This document shows positions 18,411 through 27,691 of a stretch of 64,000 bases of DNA, one piece after another. The DNA comes from Aquiluna sp. GTDB lineage: Bacteria > Actinomycetota > Actinomycetes > Actinomycetales > Microbacteriaceae. Below the pieces are notes generated by a model. The model was not told where the DNA came from and made no database searches. It saw nothing but the letters and a program-made list of their open reading frames with translations. The stretch covers positions 1 to 64,000 of the forward strand of contig JAQWUU010000021.1 of assembly GCA_029241985.1 (NCBI GenBank). The letters are read 5' to 3'. Position numbers and translations under genes: made by a program. Positions within the stretch are counted from its first letter, which is position 1; each line of letters starts with the position of its first letter.

Positions 18411-19040
18411 TTGTCTAAGGCCACTAGAACCCGCAGTAAGACACGCATGTCGCGTGCTCTTGGCATCGCATTGACGCCGAAAGCTGCAAAATACATGGAA
18501 AAACGACCCTATGGACCGGGTCAACACGGCCGCACGAAGCGCAAGAGCGACTCTGACTACGCAGTCAGACTTCGTGAGAAGCAGCGTTTGCGCGCTCAGT
18601 ACGGAATTCGCGAAGCGCAGCTTCGCAAGACTTTCCAGGAGGCTAAGCGCACTTCTGGTCTAACCGGTGAAAACCTGGTGGAGCTTCTAGAAATGCGTCT
18701 CGACGCGCTAGTGCTGCGTTCAGGTATGGCTAGAACCATTTCACAGGCAAGACAGCTTGTGGTTCACCGTCACATTCTTGTGGACGGAGAGCGCGTAGAT
18801 CGCCCTTCTTTCCGCGTAAAGCCGGGACAGATGATTCACGTTCACGAGAAGAGTGAGCGGACAGAGCCTTTCCAGGTTGCTGCAGCAGGCGGTCACTCTG
18901 ACGTCCTAGCTAAAACACCAGAGTACATTTCTGTCGATCTCGACAAACTACAAGCAACTCTCGTTCGTCGCCCAAAGCGTGAAGAGGTTCCAGTGACCTG
19001 TGAAGTCCAGCTTGTAGTTGAGTACTACGCAGCCAGGTAG
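18411..19040 (+). CDS. rpsD: 30S ribosomal protein S4
   Basis: S4 is a primary binder of 16S rRNA and nucleates small-subunit assembly. This is the zinc-free (C-minus) actinobacterial type beginning SKATRTRSKTRMSRALG, with the S4 RNA-binding domain at about residues 100-160 (LEMRLDALVLRSGMARTISQ, HILVDGERVDRPSFRV). I place the start at TTG 18411, seven bases after GAAAGG; an upstream TTG at 18396 is in frame but has no site and adds residues not found in relatives. The result is 209 residues, normal for the family. Confidence 0.95.
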   Translation: MSKATRTRSKTRMSRALGIALTPKAAKYMEKRPYGPGQHGRTKRKSDSDYAVRLREKQRLRAQYGIREAQLRKTFQEAKRTSGLTGENLVELLEMRLDALVLRSGMARTISQARQLVVHRHILVDGERVDRPSFRVKPGQMIHVHEKSERTEPFQVAAAGGHSDVLAKTPEYISVDLDKLQATLVRRPKREEVPVTCEVQLVVEYYAAR

Positions 19041-19046
19041 CTAAGA

Positions 19047-19394
19047 ATGACAGGCGGAGAGCTTGCTGTGGTCATTTTGGCCGGCAGCGTAGCTCTGCTT
19101 GTTCTCTTGCTGGGTTTCCCACTCGTAAAATTAGGGAAGCTCCTGGATAAAACAGCCGAGACGGTTTCAGTGTTTAACAATGAATTCGAACCAATACTCG
19201 CAGAAGCGAAGCAGACACTTGCCGAGGCAAATAAGCAGCTGAAGAGAGTTGACAACATCACAAAAGATGTTGAGCAGGTCTCTACAAACATATCTTCTTT
19301 GGTTGCGGTTTTCACGGCTTCAGTTGGTGCACCTCTAACTAAGATTTTTGGTGTGTTGCAAGGTGCGTCTAAGGTTTTTGGAAAACGGAGGTAG
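19047..19394 (+). CDS. DUF948-family membrane-anchored protein
   Basis: This 115-residue protein has one N-terminal transmembrane helix (about residues 4-25, LAVVILAGSVALLVLLLGFP) followed by a long coiled-coil-like segment rich in Lys, Glu and Thr, the plan of DUF948 proteins. Function is unknown. Such a gene sits between rpsD and alaS in many actinobacteria. The next gene starts two bases after its stop. Confidence 0.8.
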   Translation: MTGGELAVVILAGSVALLVLLLGFPLVKLGKLLDKTAETVSVFNNEFEPILAEAKQTLAEANKQLKRVDNITKDVEQVSTNISSLVAVFTASVGAPLTKIFGVLQGASKVFGKRR

Positions 19395-19396
19395 TT

Positions 19397-19591
19397 ATGT
19401 CGAAATTGGGATGGTTTGTAGTCGGGGCCGCAATTGGAGCGGTAGGCGTGATTCAAATGCGCGACAACCCAAAGGCTCAGCAAGCAGTCGAAGACATAAA
19501 ACTTGCAGCGAAAGATTTCTCTTCAGCCCTTACAGCTGGATACCAAGAACGCGAAGCAGAAATTCACAAAGCTTCTAAAACAAACAAGTAG
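19397..19591 (+). CDS. small single-pass membrane protein
   Basis: This 64-residue protein has a hydrophobic N-terminus (LGWFVVGAAIGAVGVIQM) and an amphipathic, charged tail. It resembles the short protein that follows DUF948 upstream of alaS in related actinobacteria. GGAGGT lies about five bases before its ATG, a strong ribosome site. The DUF948 partner and this protein may work as a pair at the membrane, but that is inferred only from position and shared topology. Confidence 0.75.
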   Translation: MSKLGWFVVGAAIGAVGVIQMRDNPKAQQAVEDIKLAAKDFSSALTAGYQEREAEIHKASKTNK

Positions 19592-19593
19592 CC

Positions 19594-22227
19594 ATGAAGA
19601 CAGCCGAAATCAGGCGCCGTTGGCTGTCCTTTTTTGAGTCCAAGGGCCACACGGTGGTCCCAAGCGCATCGCTAATTAGCCAAGACCCGACGCTAATGTT
19701 TGTGGTTGCTGGAATGGTGCCATTCATTCCATACATGTCAGGTGTAACCCCTTCTCCATATTTGCGTGCGACATCCGTTCAGAAGTGCGTCAGAACGCTT
19801 GACATCGACGAGGTAGGCAAAACCACCCGTCATGGAACCTTTTTCCAAATGAATGGCAATTTCAGTTTTGGCGACTATTTCAAGAAAGAAGCAATATCCT
19901 TCGCATGGGAACTGCTGACTGGACCAATAGAGCAAGGTGGCTACGGTTTTGATCCCGAAAAGCTATGGGCAACCGTTTACGAAGATGATGAAGAATCGAT
20001 TCAATACTGGCTCGAGCAAACCTCAATTCCTTTAGAGCGTATTCAGAAGCGAGGAATGGCCGATAACTACTGGTCTACAGGACAGCGTGGCCCAGCGGGT
20101 CCCTGCTCGGAAATCTATTTCGACAGAGGTCCTGACTATGGCGTTGAAGGCGGTCCAATAGCTGACGAGGATAGGTACATTGAGATTTGGAATCTTGTCT
20201 TCATGCAATACGAGCGTGCTGACGGTGGAACAAAAGATCACTTCGAAATTCTTGGTGAGCTTCCTAAGCAAAACATAGACACCGGCATGGGCTTAGAGCG
20301 AGTGGCTTTTCTGCTCCAAGAAGTCGAGAACATTTACGAGATTGACCAGATCAGACCCCTTATCGATCTAGCCGCAACCCTCAGCGGCAAATCGTATGGT
20401 GCCGATGAAACGGATGACGTTCGAATGCGGGTCATCGCCGACCACATTCGCTCATCGCTCATGCTTATGTCTGACGGCGTGGCACCTTCGAATGAAGGTC
20501 GTGGTTACGTACTTAGACGTCTTCTCAGACGTTCGATACGTTCACTGAGACTATTAGGCGTCCGAGGCAACAGCTTTGCGGAACTCTTCAAGGTAAGCAA
20601 AGACGCAATGTTGGATGCGTACCCAGAGTTGGAAGAGAATTTCGATCGTGTATTGAGGTCTGCCGTGTCAGAGGAGGCTGGCTTTGCCAGGACTCTAGAG
20701 ACGGGCACTCAAGTTCTTGCAAGCGCAGTAAACGAGGCGCAGGGCATTCTTTCCGGAGAAACTGCTTTCTTGCTGCATGACACCTATGGTTTCCCAATCG
20801 ATTTGACCGTAGAGATCGCCGGTGAATCAGGCATTGAAGTGAATCGTGATGGATTCGATCTTCTCATGCAAGAACAAAAGCAACGTGCCAAGCAGGACGC
20901 ACAGAACAAGAAAACCGGTGGAGGATCTCTTCAGGTCTACAGCGCCGCAAGATCACTCGGTGAGACCGAGTTTCTGGGCTATGAAACCTTGGAGGCCGAG
21001 GCCGTAGTTATCGGGCTGGTTCGGGACGGACACGGCGTTGAGACTCTAACCGAGGGACAAATTGGTGAAGTTTTCCTAAATCGGACAACGCTCTATGGCG
21101 AATCCGGTGGGCAAGCAGCTGACGCTGGACAGTTGATTGGGGATGGCTTCGTAGTACAGGTGCTAGATGTTCAAAAACCAGTAAAGGGTCTATTTGCGCA
21201 TAAAGTGCGAGTAGAGAGCGGTGAAATCTCTCTGCATTCGAGCGTTGTCGCAAGCGTCGATGCTGAGTGGCGTCTGGGGGCTTGTCAATCGCATAGCGCG
21301 ACACACGTTGTTCATGCCGCACTCCGCCAAGTTCTAGGCCCTGAAGCCCTGCAATCTGGGTCATTCAACAGGCCCGGTTATATGCGCTTGGACTTTTCCT
21401 GGAACCAGGCCTTGAGCGACCAAACTAAAAGTGAAATCGAACATGTTTCGAATGCAGCGATTCGGTCAGACCTCGCTGTAAGTGCAAAGTTCATGACTGT
21501 CCAAGAGGCCAAGGATTTCGGGGCGATAGCTCTTTTTGGTGAGACATACGACGAGCAGGTCAGGGTCGTGCAAATTGGTGGCCCATGGTCCCGAGAGCTA
21601 TGTGGTGGCACGCACGTGTCTAGGTCTACACAGATCGGACTGGTTAGCATCAGCGGTGAATCTTCAGTGGGCTCCGGCTCAAGAAGAATTGAGGCCGTGG
21701 TTGGTCAAGACGCACTGACAGCCCTCCAAGGTCAGCGGAACCTAGTTCGTAGGCTGGCATCACAGCTAAAAATCTCCACGGATGATCTCGAGCACAAAGT
21801 TCTGGAAGAACTCGCGAGCCTAAAGGAAATTCAGAAGCAAGTATCCGTGCAGAAGGCGAGTGAGCTGCAGGCCAAGGTTCCAGAGTTGGCCAAGGGCGCA
21901 ATCCAAACTGGAGCAAACAGAATTTTGAACCTGACTATTGATGACGTTAGCTCTGAAGAGCTTCGCTCACTGGCTTTAGCACTCAGGTCAGAGCTCGGCG
22001 AAAGCGCGGTAGTGATAGTCGCTACAGCCACTGACGTTGCGGCGACAGTTATTGTCGCTGCGGGACAGGAAGCCGTGGCTGGCGGAGTAAAGGCCGGTTC
22101 ACTCGTGGCGATTGCGTCAAAAATACTTGGCGGTGGTGGCGGTGGTAAGCCTGACTTAGCGCAGGGTGGTGGCACTGACGTATCGTCACTGAAGAAGGCC
22201 TTAGCGGCGGCGGCGGCTGCAGTGTAA
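19594..22227 (+). CDS. alaS: alanine--tRNA ligase
   Basis: This class II synthetase charges tRNA-Ala (EC 6.1.1.7) and edits mischarged Ser/Gly. It has 877 residues, typical length. The catalytic domain opens with EIRRRWLSFFESKGH and FVVAGMVPFIPY; the editing domain has the zinc motifs HSATHVVHAALR and CGGTHVSRSTQIG; the C-terminal DHHA1-like domain ends in the Gly-rich GGGGGGKPDLAQGGG. The ATG follows the previous stop by two bases and overlaps nothing. Its own stop overlaps ruvX by one base. Confidence 0.97.
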   Translation: MKTAEIRRRWLSFFESKGHTVVPSASLISQDPTLMFVVAGMVPFIPYMSGVTPSPYLRATSVQKCVRTLDIDEVGKTTRHGTFFQMNGNFSFGDYFKKEAISFAWELLTGPIEQGGYGFDPEKLWATVYEDDEESIQYWLEQTSIPLERIQKRGMADNYWSTGQRGPAGPCSEIYFDRGPDYGVEGGPIADEDRYIEIWNLVFMQYERADGGTKDHFEILGELPKQNIDTGMGLERVAFLLQEVENIYEIDQIRPLIDLAATLSGKSYGADETDDVRMRVIADHIRSSLMLMSDGVAPSNEGRGYVLRRLLRRSIRSLRLLGVRGNSFAELFKVSKDAMLDAYPELEENFDRVLRSAVSEEAGFARTLETGTQVLASAVNEAQGILSGETAFLLHDTYGFPIDLTVEIAGESGIEVNRDGFDLLMQEQKQRAKQDAQNKKTGGGSLQVYSAARSLGETEFLGYETLEAEAVVIGLVRDGHGVETLTEGQIGEVFLNRTTLYGESGGQAADAGQLIGDGFVVQVLDVQKPVKGLFAHKVRVESGEISLHSSVVASVDAEWRLGACQSHSATHVVHAALRQVLGPEALQSGSFNRPGYMRLDFSWNQALSDQTKSEIEHVSNAAIRSDLAVSAKFMTVQEAKDFGAIALFGETYDEQVRVVQIGGPWSRELCGGTHVSRSTQIGLVSISGESSVGSGSRRIEAVVGQDALTALQGQRNLVRRLASQLKISTDDLEHKVLEELASLKEIQKQVSVQKASELQAKVPELAKGAIQTGANRILNLTIDDVSSEELRSLALALRSELGESAVVIVATATDVAATVIVAAGQEAVAGGVKAGSLVAIASKILGGGGGGKPDLAQGGGTDVSSLKKALAAAAAAV

Positions 22228-22667
22228 TGAAGAGGATTGGCATTGATGTTGGACTAGCAAGAATAGGCGTGTCCGTGTCAACAGACTCGCTCTGTCTTCC
22301 TCACTCAGTCCTGAGAAACGACCCAGACGCGATTCCAAAGCTCCTGGACCTAATACAAGAAGTTCAGGCATCGGTTGTCTATGTCGGCCTCCCACTCTCG
22401 CTTTCGGGCTCACAGACTGCAAGCACAAGAATGGCCTTGGAATTTGCATCGCAGCTCTCCGGTGCAGCAATTGAAATCCGAATGGTGGATGAACGCCTCA
22501 CTTCAGTTTCAGCAAAGAAAGCTCTCCAAAGTGCCGGAAAAAACTCAAGAGAACAGAAACCACTGATAGACGCCGTTGCAGCAAGCCTTATATTGGAGTT
22601 TGCTATTGAAACCGAGCGCCAAGGCGCTTGGTCTGGCCTGACTTTGGAGGACGCTCTTGATCGATGA
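22227..22667 (+). CDS. ruvX: RuvX/YqgF Holliday-junction resolvase-like nuclease
   Basis: This 146-residue RNase H-fold protein is of the YqgF family, which is implicated in 16S rRNA 5' processing and possibly Holliday-junction cleavage. The acidic positions are visible in RIGIDVGLARIGVSVS, VDERLTSVSAKKAL and LIDAVAASLILE. The neighbourhood alaS-ruvX-mltG is conserved in actinobacteria. It overlaps alaS by one base and mltG by eleven. Confidence 0.93.
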   Translation: MKRIGIDVGLARIGVSVSTDSLCLPHSVLRNDPDAIPKLLDLIQEVQASVVYVGLPLSLSGSQTASTRMALEFASQLSGAAIEIRMVDERLTSVSAKKALQSAGKNSREQKPLIDAVAASLILEFAIETERQGAWSGLTLEDALDR

Positions 22668-23721
22668 CTTCCAAGAAGATTTGGCGCCAAAAAAATCTAA
22701 AAAATCCTTAGCATCAGGACTAATTGCGATCCTGTTGATCTTTGGACTAGTTGCCGGTGGATTGCTGGCTGCTGGTAGTACGATCCAGGAATTCTTATCA
22801 AGGTTCCAGGTCGAGGACTATTCCGGTGAACCGGGCCCTGTGACTCAACTCGTAATACTCCCGGGTGCAAATGGTGAGGATGTTGCAAGGTCCATGGTGG
22901 ATGCGGACATTATCCAAAGCTTTGACGCGATTTATCGAGACATGCTTAACGCGAACCTGGTCATCTTCCCCGGTACTTATGAATTCCCAACAAAGCTGTC
23001 TGGCGCCGCAGCGCTAGCGCTGTTGCTACAGGGCGGGAATCGAGTAACTGTCGCCACGACAATTCCAGAGGGGTTCACAGTCGCACAGATCTTGTCGCGA
23101 GTCGAGGAAGAGCTCGGAATCCCAGCTAGCAAATTGCTGAGTGCGTTTGACGAGCAAATGCAACGGCTACCAGACAACTTGCCTTCGATTGAGGGCTACC
23201 TGTTTCCTGCAACGTATTCCTTTGACCCGAATCCAACGGCAGACCAGGTCGTGACGGCCATGGTTGATCGGATGGAGCGTGAGTTGGCAAACTATGAAAT
23301 CCCTTTGAAGGAGTCATTTGCCGTTGTGACTTTGGCATCTGTGATTCAAGCCGAAGGTATGTTGAAAGAGGATTTCTACAAGATTTCCCGCGTCTTCACC
23401 AACAGATTGGACCGGGGAATAGCTCTCCAATCCGACCCCACGGTCAAGTATCGGTTCGAAGGAAACCTCGAGTCCTTCCAGGAGGGGCTGAAAGATTCAG
23501 ACTCGCGGTTTAACACATACGCCAATCCTGGGCTGCCCATTGGGCCTATAGCAAATCCAGGCGGCCTAGCTATAGAGGCCACCCTTAGGCCAGCAACTGG
23601 CGACTGGCTCTACTTCGTATCAGTCAACCTCAACACAGGTGAAACGGTATTTTCAGAAACGCTGGCCGAACATGAAAAGGCCGCCGAACTTTACCGTCAA
23701 TGGCTAAGAGATAACCCCTAG
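22657..23721 (+). CDS. mltG: endolytic murein transglycosylase MltG
   Basis: MltG cuts nascent peptidoglycan glycan strands and so helps set their length. The 354-residue protein has a cytoplasmic N-terminus, one transmembrane helix (about residues 20-42), a LysM-like region and the YceG domain. The catalytic Glu is probably that in VIQAEGM, followed by the family block SRVFTNRLDRGIALQSDPTV and the closing NPGLPIGPIANPG. I accept the TTG start at 22657 because GGAGG lies six bases upstream, inside the end of ruvX. Confidence 0.94.
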   Translation: MIDDFQEDLAPKKSKKSLASGLIAILLIFGLVAGGLLAAGSTIQEFLSRFQVEDYSGEPGPVTQLVILPGANGEDVARSMVDADIIQSFDAIYRDMLNANLVIFPGTYEFPTKLSGAAALALLLQGGNRVTVATTIPEGFTVAQILSRVEEELGIPASKLLSAFDEQMQRLPDNLPSIEGYLFPATYSFDPNPTADQVVTAMVDRMERELANYEIPLKESFAVVTLASVIQAEGMLKEDFYKISRVFTNRLDRGIALQSDPTVKYRFEGNLESFQEGLKDSDSRFNTYANPGLPIGPIANPGGLAIEATLRPATGDWLYFVSVNLNTGETVFSETLAEHEKAAELYRQWLRDNP

Positions 23722-23724
23722 TCA

Positions 23725-24492
23725 ATGAGCGATCAATTTGCGGTTCTAGGGTCACCGATTAGTCATTCTAAGTCGCCTGTTATTCATGATGTCTGTTTCA
23801 GGATGCTTGCTAGAGATGCTGTCTATGGCGCGTTCCAGGTGTCCGAATTGGGGGTCTTTCTCGCGGATAACCCCCAGTTCAAGGGACTCAGCATCACGAT
23901 GCCTCTCAAGGAGCAGGCATTTTTGATCTCTGAGAGTCATGACGCTATGGCAAAACTCACCCAAAATTGCAACACCCTTGTTAGGACACCTAGCGGCTGG
24001 TCTGGCTACAACACGGATGTTTTTGGACTTAGACAGGCCGCCAATGGTCGCAGGTTCGATCGCGTTAGCGTGCTCGGGTCGGGATCATCTGCTCGTTCAG
24101 CACTGGCCGCATTCCAAGATAAGGAAACCTTGGTTTGGGGACGAAACTCCGAGCGGGTACTCGGTCTGGCTAGCCAGTTCCAAGCGATTTCAGTAAGCCT
24201 CGAGGAAGCACTCAATGCCGATCTAGTGGTTAGCACTTTGCCCGCTGGAGTACTTACGGAACTTATTCAGAATAGTTCGAACTTTCCTGGCATCCTTTTT
24301 GACATTAGCTACGCCAAGTCTGAAGGCAGCGACCCAAGATTCGCAGGGGGAGCCATTTCTGGACTGGACATGCTGGTGTGGCAAGCAATTATGCAGCAGA
24401 GAATATTTGCAGGACGGGAACCGACCGATGCGTTCCCAAATGAGGCGAAGATGCTTGAGGTAATCACAACCGCTCTTAACATGGCAAAATAG
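23725..24492 (+). CDS. aroE: shikimate dehydrogenase
   Basis: AroE reduces 3-dehydroshikimate to shikimate with NADPH (EC 1.1.1.25), step four of the chorismate pathway. Visible are the substrate motif [14 protein letters not shown], the catalytic Lys in [11 protein letters not shown], the Asp in [10 protein letters not shown], and a Rossmann loop [15 protein letters not shown] in place of the more common GAGGxA form. The length of 255 residues is slightly short but complete. It is the first of five consecutive aromatic-pathway genes. Confidence 0.9.
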   Translation: MSDQFAVLGSPISHSKSPVIHDVCFRMLARDAVYGAFQVSELGVFLADNPQFKGLSITMPLKEQAFLISESHDAMAKLTQNCNTLVRTPSGWSGYNTDVFGLRQAANGRRFDRVSVLGSGSSARSALAAFQDKETLVWGRNSERVLGLASQFQAISVSLEEALNADLVVSTLPAGVLTELIQNSSNFPGILFDISYAKSEGSDPRFAGGAISGLDMLVWQAIMQQRIFAGREPTDAFPNEAKMLEVITTALNMAK

Positions 24493-24496
24493 GCAC

Positions 24497-25693
24497 ATGC
24501 TTAGATGGATAACTGCGGGCGAATCACATGGCCCTGAACTCATTGGAGTCCTTGAGGGGCTTCCGGCCGGTGTTGAGATTCTGGAAGAGGACATTCAACA
24601 GGCGCTGCAGCGTCGTCGCCTCGGCTACGGCCGTGGTGCGCGAATGAAGTTCGAGCAGGACCTGATCACTTTGTCGACTGGAATTAGATTCGGTCTGTCC
24701 CAAGGTGGTCCAATAGCGATTCGCATAGCAAATACCGAATGGCCCAAATGGGAAACCGTGATGTCCGCATCTCCCGTGGACGAGTCAGCTCTTTCCGGAG
24801 CCAGAGGGGCACCACTAACGCGACCAAGACCAGGGCATGCAGATTTCACCGGCATGCAGAAATATGGGTTTGAAGAAGCAAGGCCAGTTCTAGAAAGAGC
24901 CAGTGCCCGCGAGACTGCTACCAGGGTTGCTCTTGGCGCCGTTGCACAAAAGTTCCTTGGTGAGCTAGGGATACACCTAGTAACTCACACCGTCGCCATC
25001 GGAAAAGTGGTCGGGGATTCGGGGAAGCTGCCCGGGCCAAAGGATGTGAAGGCGCTGGATGAAGATCCAATGCGTTGTTTCGATAAAGAGACCTCCGATG
25101 CCATGGTTGCCGAAATTGATGAGTGCCACGCCTCAGGAGACACCGTCGGTGGCGTCTGCGAAACTTTGGTTTATGGTTGCCCACCGGGCCTTGGTAGTTA
25201 CGTTCACTCCGACAGGAGGCTCGACTCACAGATTGCTGCCGCCGTTATGGGAATTCAGGCGATGAAATCAGTGGAGATTGGAGACGGACTCGAGACCACA
25301 AGGAGACGAGGCTCACTCGCTCACGATGAAATCATTAAGGGCGAGAATGGCGCCGAGCGACAGACTGATCGCGCTGGTGGAATCGAAGGCGGTATGACAA
25401 ATGGTGAAATCGTGCGGGTTAGTGCCGGAATGAAACCAATCAGTACTGTGCCAAGGGCCCTACAAACTATCGATACAGGATCAGGTGAGGCGACCACCGC
25501 TCATCACCAACGAAGCGACGTATGCGCCGTACCTGCATCCGGTGTTGTAGTTGAGGCAATGGTGGCTTTGGTTATCGCTAACGCAGTTATTGAGAAATTC
25601 GGTGGCGACTCTGTCGCCGAGACAAAGCGAAACATGCTGAGCTACCTAGATCACATCCCCAAAAATTTGCATTCGAGAATAGTTAGGGACTGA
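24497..25693 (+). CDS. aroC: chorismate synthase
   Basis: AroC converts 5-enolpyruvylshikimate 3-phosphate to chorismate using reduced FMN (EC 4.2.3.5). The three family signatures are present: [18 protein letters not shown] near the start, [30 protein letters not shown] in the middle, and [27 protein letters not shown] near the end (Arg and Asp around the FMN phosphate). The length (398 residues) is typical of actinobacterial enzymes. Its stop overlaps the aroK start by one base. Confidence 0.97.
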   Translation: MLRWITAGESHGPELIGVLEGLPAGVEILEEDIQQALQRRRLGYGRGARMKFEQDLITLSTGIRFGLSQGGPIAIRIANTEWPKWETVMSASPVDESALSGARGAPLTRPRPGHADFTGMQKYGFEEARPVLERASARETATRVALGAVAQKFLGELGIHLVTHTVAIGKVVGDSGKLPGPKDVKALDEDPMRCFDKETSDAMVAEIDECHASGDTVGGVCETLVYGCPPGLGSYVHSDRRLDSQIAAAVMGIQAMKSVEIGDGLETTRRRGSLAHDEIIKGENGAERQTDRAGGIEGGMTNGEIVRVSAGMKPISTVPRALQTIDTGSGEATTAHHQRSDVCAVPASGVVVEAMVALVIANAVIEKFGGDSVAETKRNMLSYLDHIPKNLHSRIVRD

Positions 25694-26187
25694 TGGGCAA
25701 GACGCTCATCCTGGTTGGCCCAATGGGCGTTGGAAAGACAACCTTCGGCAAACGATTGGCGAAGAAGTGTGAACTTCCGTTTACTGACACTGACTCCCTA
25801 ATCAGCAAGACCCATGGTTCGATATCCAGCATATTTCAAAGGTTCGGCGAGGCGCACTTCAGGCAGCTCGAGGAACTAAGTCTTGCCGACGCCATCGCGA
25901 CCGGGGGAGTCGTAGCCACCGGCGGCGGCGTTGTTATGTCCAGCGTGAATCGTGAACTGCTAAAAGCTCACCACACTGTATTTCTAGATTCGAACATGGA
26001 TTTTGTACTTAGGTCTTTGAACATAAAAAGGAGGCCATTGCTAAAAGATGATCCAGCAAATTGGGGTCGTCTTTATGATTCCAGGCTCGCCTCCTATCAA
26101 GAAGTCGCTACTACAACAATCAACACCGCAGACCGATCTGCTAAGGCGGTACTGGAAATTTTAGAAAAGGAAATTGCAAAGCTATGA
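25693..26187 (+). CDS. aroK: shikimate kinase
   Basis: AroK phosphorylates shikimate with ATP (EC 2.7.1.71). The 164-residue P-loop kinase has Walker A GPMGVGKTTFGK (residues 9-20), the shikimate-binding TDTDSLI, the GGGVV loop, and the lid arginine in NIKRRPLLKD. It overlaps aroC by one base and aroB by four bases, which suggests translational coupling. Confidence 0.95.
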   Translation: MGKTLILVGPMGVGKTTFGKRLAKKCELPFTDTDSLISKTHGSISSIFQRFGEAHFRQLEELSLADAIATGGVVATGGGVVMSSVNRELLKAHHTVFLDSNMDFVLRSLNIKRRPLLKDDPANWGRLYDSRLASYQEVATTTINTADRSAKAVLEILEKEIAKL

Positions 26188-27218
26188 CAGAGATCACCAT
26201 TGGACGCGCGCTTCTAAATGACGTTCCTAACTCACTTCATGGTGTCAGGAAAACATTAATCGTCTACCCGCAACCACTCGCGGCGACAGCAGAGGCTCTA
26301 GCGGAGCAACTAAAAACAGATGGCTTCCAAACCTACCTGGCTGAAGTACCGGCAGCAGAAGACGCGAAACGAGTCGAGGTCGCAGCCTTTTGTTGGCAAA
26401 TTATGGGTCAAGCTGATTTTCACAGAAACGATGCCGTGATAGGGCTTGGTGGTGGTTCGACAACCGACCTAGCAGGCTTTGTAGCAGCCACCTGGTTGCG
26501 CGGCATACGTTCCGTCTTGATACCGACTACCTTGCTTGGAATGGTGGATGCAGCAATTGGCGGGAAAACCGGCGTTAACACCGCAGAAGGTAAGAACCTA
26601 GTGGGTGCTTTTCACCTTCCTCACAGCGTGATTATCGACTTGGACACCCTCACCTCACTTCCAAGAAATGAACTTCTCGCTGGAATGGCCGAGGTCGTTA
26701 AGTACGGCCTAATCTCCGACCCTTGGATTCTGGAAACCATTGAGTCGGATCCACTTGCGACTGACTCAACCTCCGATGTTTTCGAAGAACTAATTCGCAG
26801 GTCAGTCAAGATCAAGCAAGGGGTGACCTCGAGAGATCTGCGGGAATCTGGAGAGAGAGAATTCTTAAATTACGGCCACACTCTGGGTCATGCAATAGAG
26901 CATGCAGAGCGCTATAAGTGGCGTCACGGGGCCGCAATAGCAATTGGGATGGTATTTGCAGCTGAGCTCTCAATGCTTTCTGGAAAGCTTTCTGAGGCCG
27001 ATGTCAATAGGCATCGATCTGTAATGAAATCCCTTGGCCTGCCAACAACTTACGATGCGGAGAAATGGCCACAGCTGCTTGACACAATGCAACGTGATAA
27101 GAAGGCCAGGGCTGGCTCCCTAAGGTTTGTCGTACTTAATGAAATAGGCAAGCCCTCAATCTTGAATGGCCCCACGCCGGAGTTAGTTTTTACCGCATTT
27201 CAAGCGATTGTGGAATAG
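26184..27218 (+). CDS. aroB: 3-dehydroquinate synthase
   Basis: AroB makes 3-dehydroquinate from DAHP, using NAD and a divalent metal (EC 4.2.3.4), the second step of the pathway. Its 344 residues contain the NAD motif GLGGGSTTDLAGFVAATW, LLGMVDAAIGGKTGVN, the metal-binding Glu in MAEVVKYGLI and His in NYGHTLGHAIEH, with a later His in RHGAAIAIG. The length is normal. The gene is in the aroE-C-K-B-Q run. Confidence 0.97.
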   Translation: MTEITIGRALLNDVPNSLHGVRKTLIVYPQPLAATAEALAEQLKTDGFQTYLAEVPAAEDAKRVEVAAFCWQIMGQADFHRNDAVIGLGGGSTTDLAGFVAATWLRGIRSVLIPTTLLGMVDAAIGGKTGVNTAEGKNLVGAFHLPHSVIIDLDTLTSLPRNELLAGMAEVVKYGLISDPWILETIESDPLATDSTSDVFEELIRRSVKIKQGVTSRDLRESGEREFLNYGHTLGHAIEHAERYKWRHGAAIAIGMVFAAELSMLSGKLSEADVNRHRSVMKSLGLPTTYDAEKWPQLLDTMQRDKKARAGSLRFVVLNEIGKPSILNGPTPELVFTAFQAIVE

Positions 27219-27221
27219 CGT
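27216..27221 (+). promoter_or_regulatory. weak leaderless-type -10 candidate before aroQ
   Basis: TAGCGT spans the aroB stop and lies six bases before the aroQ ATG, which has no ribosome site. The box is a poor match, and read-through from aroB is equally possible. Confidence 0.2.
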
Positions 27222-27227
27222 TGTCAC

Positions 27228-27665
27228 ATGGCTAAAATCTACGTGCTAAACGGACCCAATCTAAACCTGCTCGGAGCACGTGAACCGGAAATATACGGGT
27301 CGCTGTCTCTGGAGGACATCACCGTGGCATTGCAGGCACGGGGAGGTGAATTGGGACTCGAGGTAACTTGCCTTCAATCCAATAGCGAGGACCAGCTAAT
27401 CCAGTGGTTACACGATGCATTCGCTGGGAAGTCTGATGTGATTCTTAACCCGGCCGCATTCACTCATTACAGTTACGCGCTGAGAGACGCGTGCGCCGCG
27501 CTTACGGCATCGGGCCCACAGCTGATTGAGGTTCACATAACGAATCCACACTCGAGAGAAGAATTCCGGCACACGAGTGTAATTTCCGGTGTTGCCACGG
27601 GCGTAATCGCCGGGTTCGGCATCGATAGTTACCTTTTGGCGCTTGAGCAACTGGCTCGCCACTAG
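27228..27665 (+). CDS. aroQ: 3-dehydroquinate dehydratase, type II
   Basis: This 145-residue enzyme dehydrates 3-dehydroquinate to 3-dehydroshikimate (EC 4.2.1.10). The type II signature IYVLNGPNLNLLGAREPEIYG carries the catalytic Tyr and lid Arg; LNPAAFTHYSYALRDA and the His of EVHITNPHSREEFRH complete the active site. It is the last aromatic gene of the cluster; aroG (DAHP synthase) and aroA (EPSP synthase) are not in the window. Confidence 0.95.
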   Translation: MAKIYVLNGPNLNLLGAREPEIYGSLSLEDITVALQARGGELGLEVTCLQSNSEDQLIQWLHDAFAGKSDVILNPAAFTHYSYALRDACAALTASGPQLIEVHITNPHSREEFRHTSVISGVATGVIAGFGIDSYLLALEQLARH

Positions 27666-27668
27666 AAT
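27663..27668 (+). promoter_or_regulatory. possible -10 box of efp
   Basis: TAGAAT begins in the aroQ stop codon and would give a leader of about 17 bases that carries the strong AAGGAG ribosome site of efp. No -35 at a good distance is seen. Confidence 0.35.
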
Positions 27669-27691
27669 TTGCAAGGCACTAAGGAGAAATA

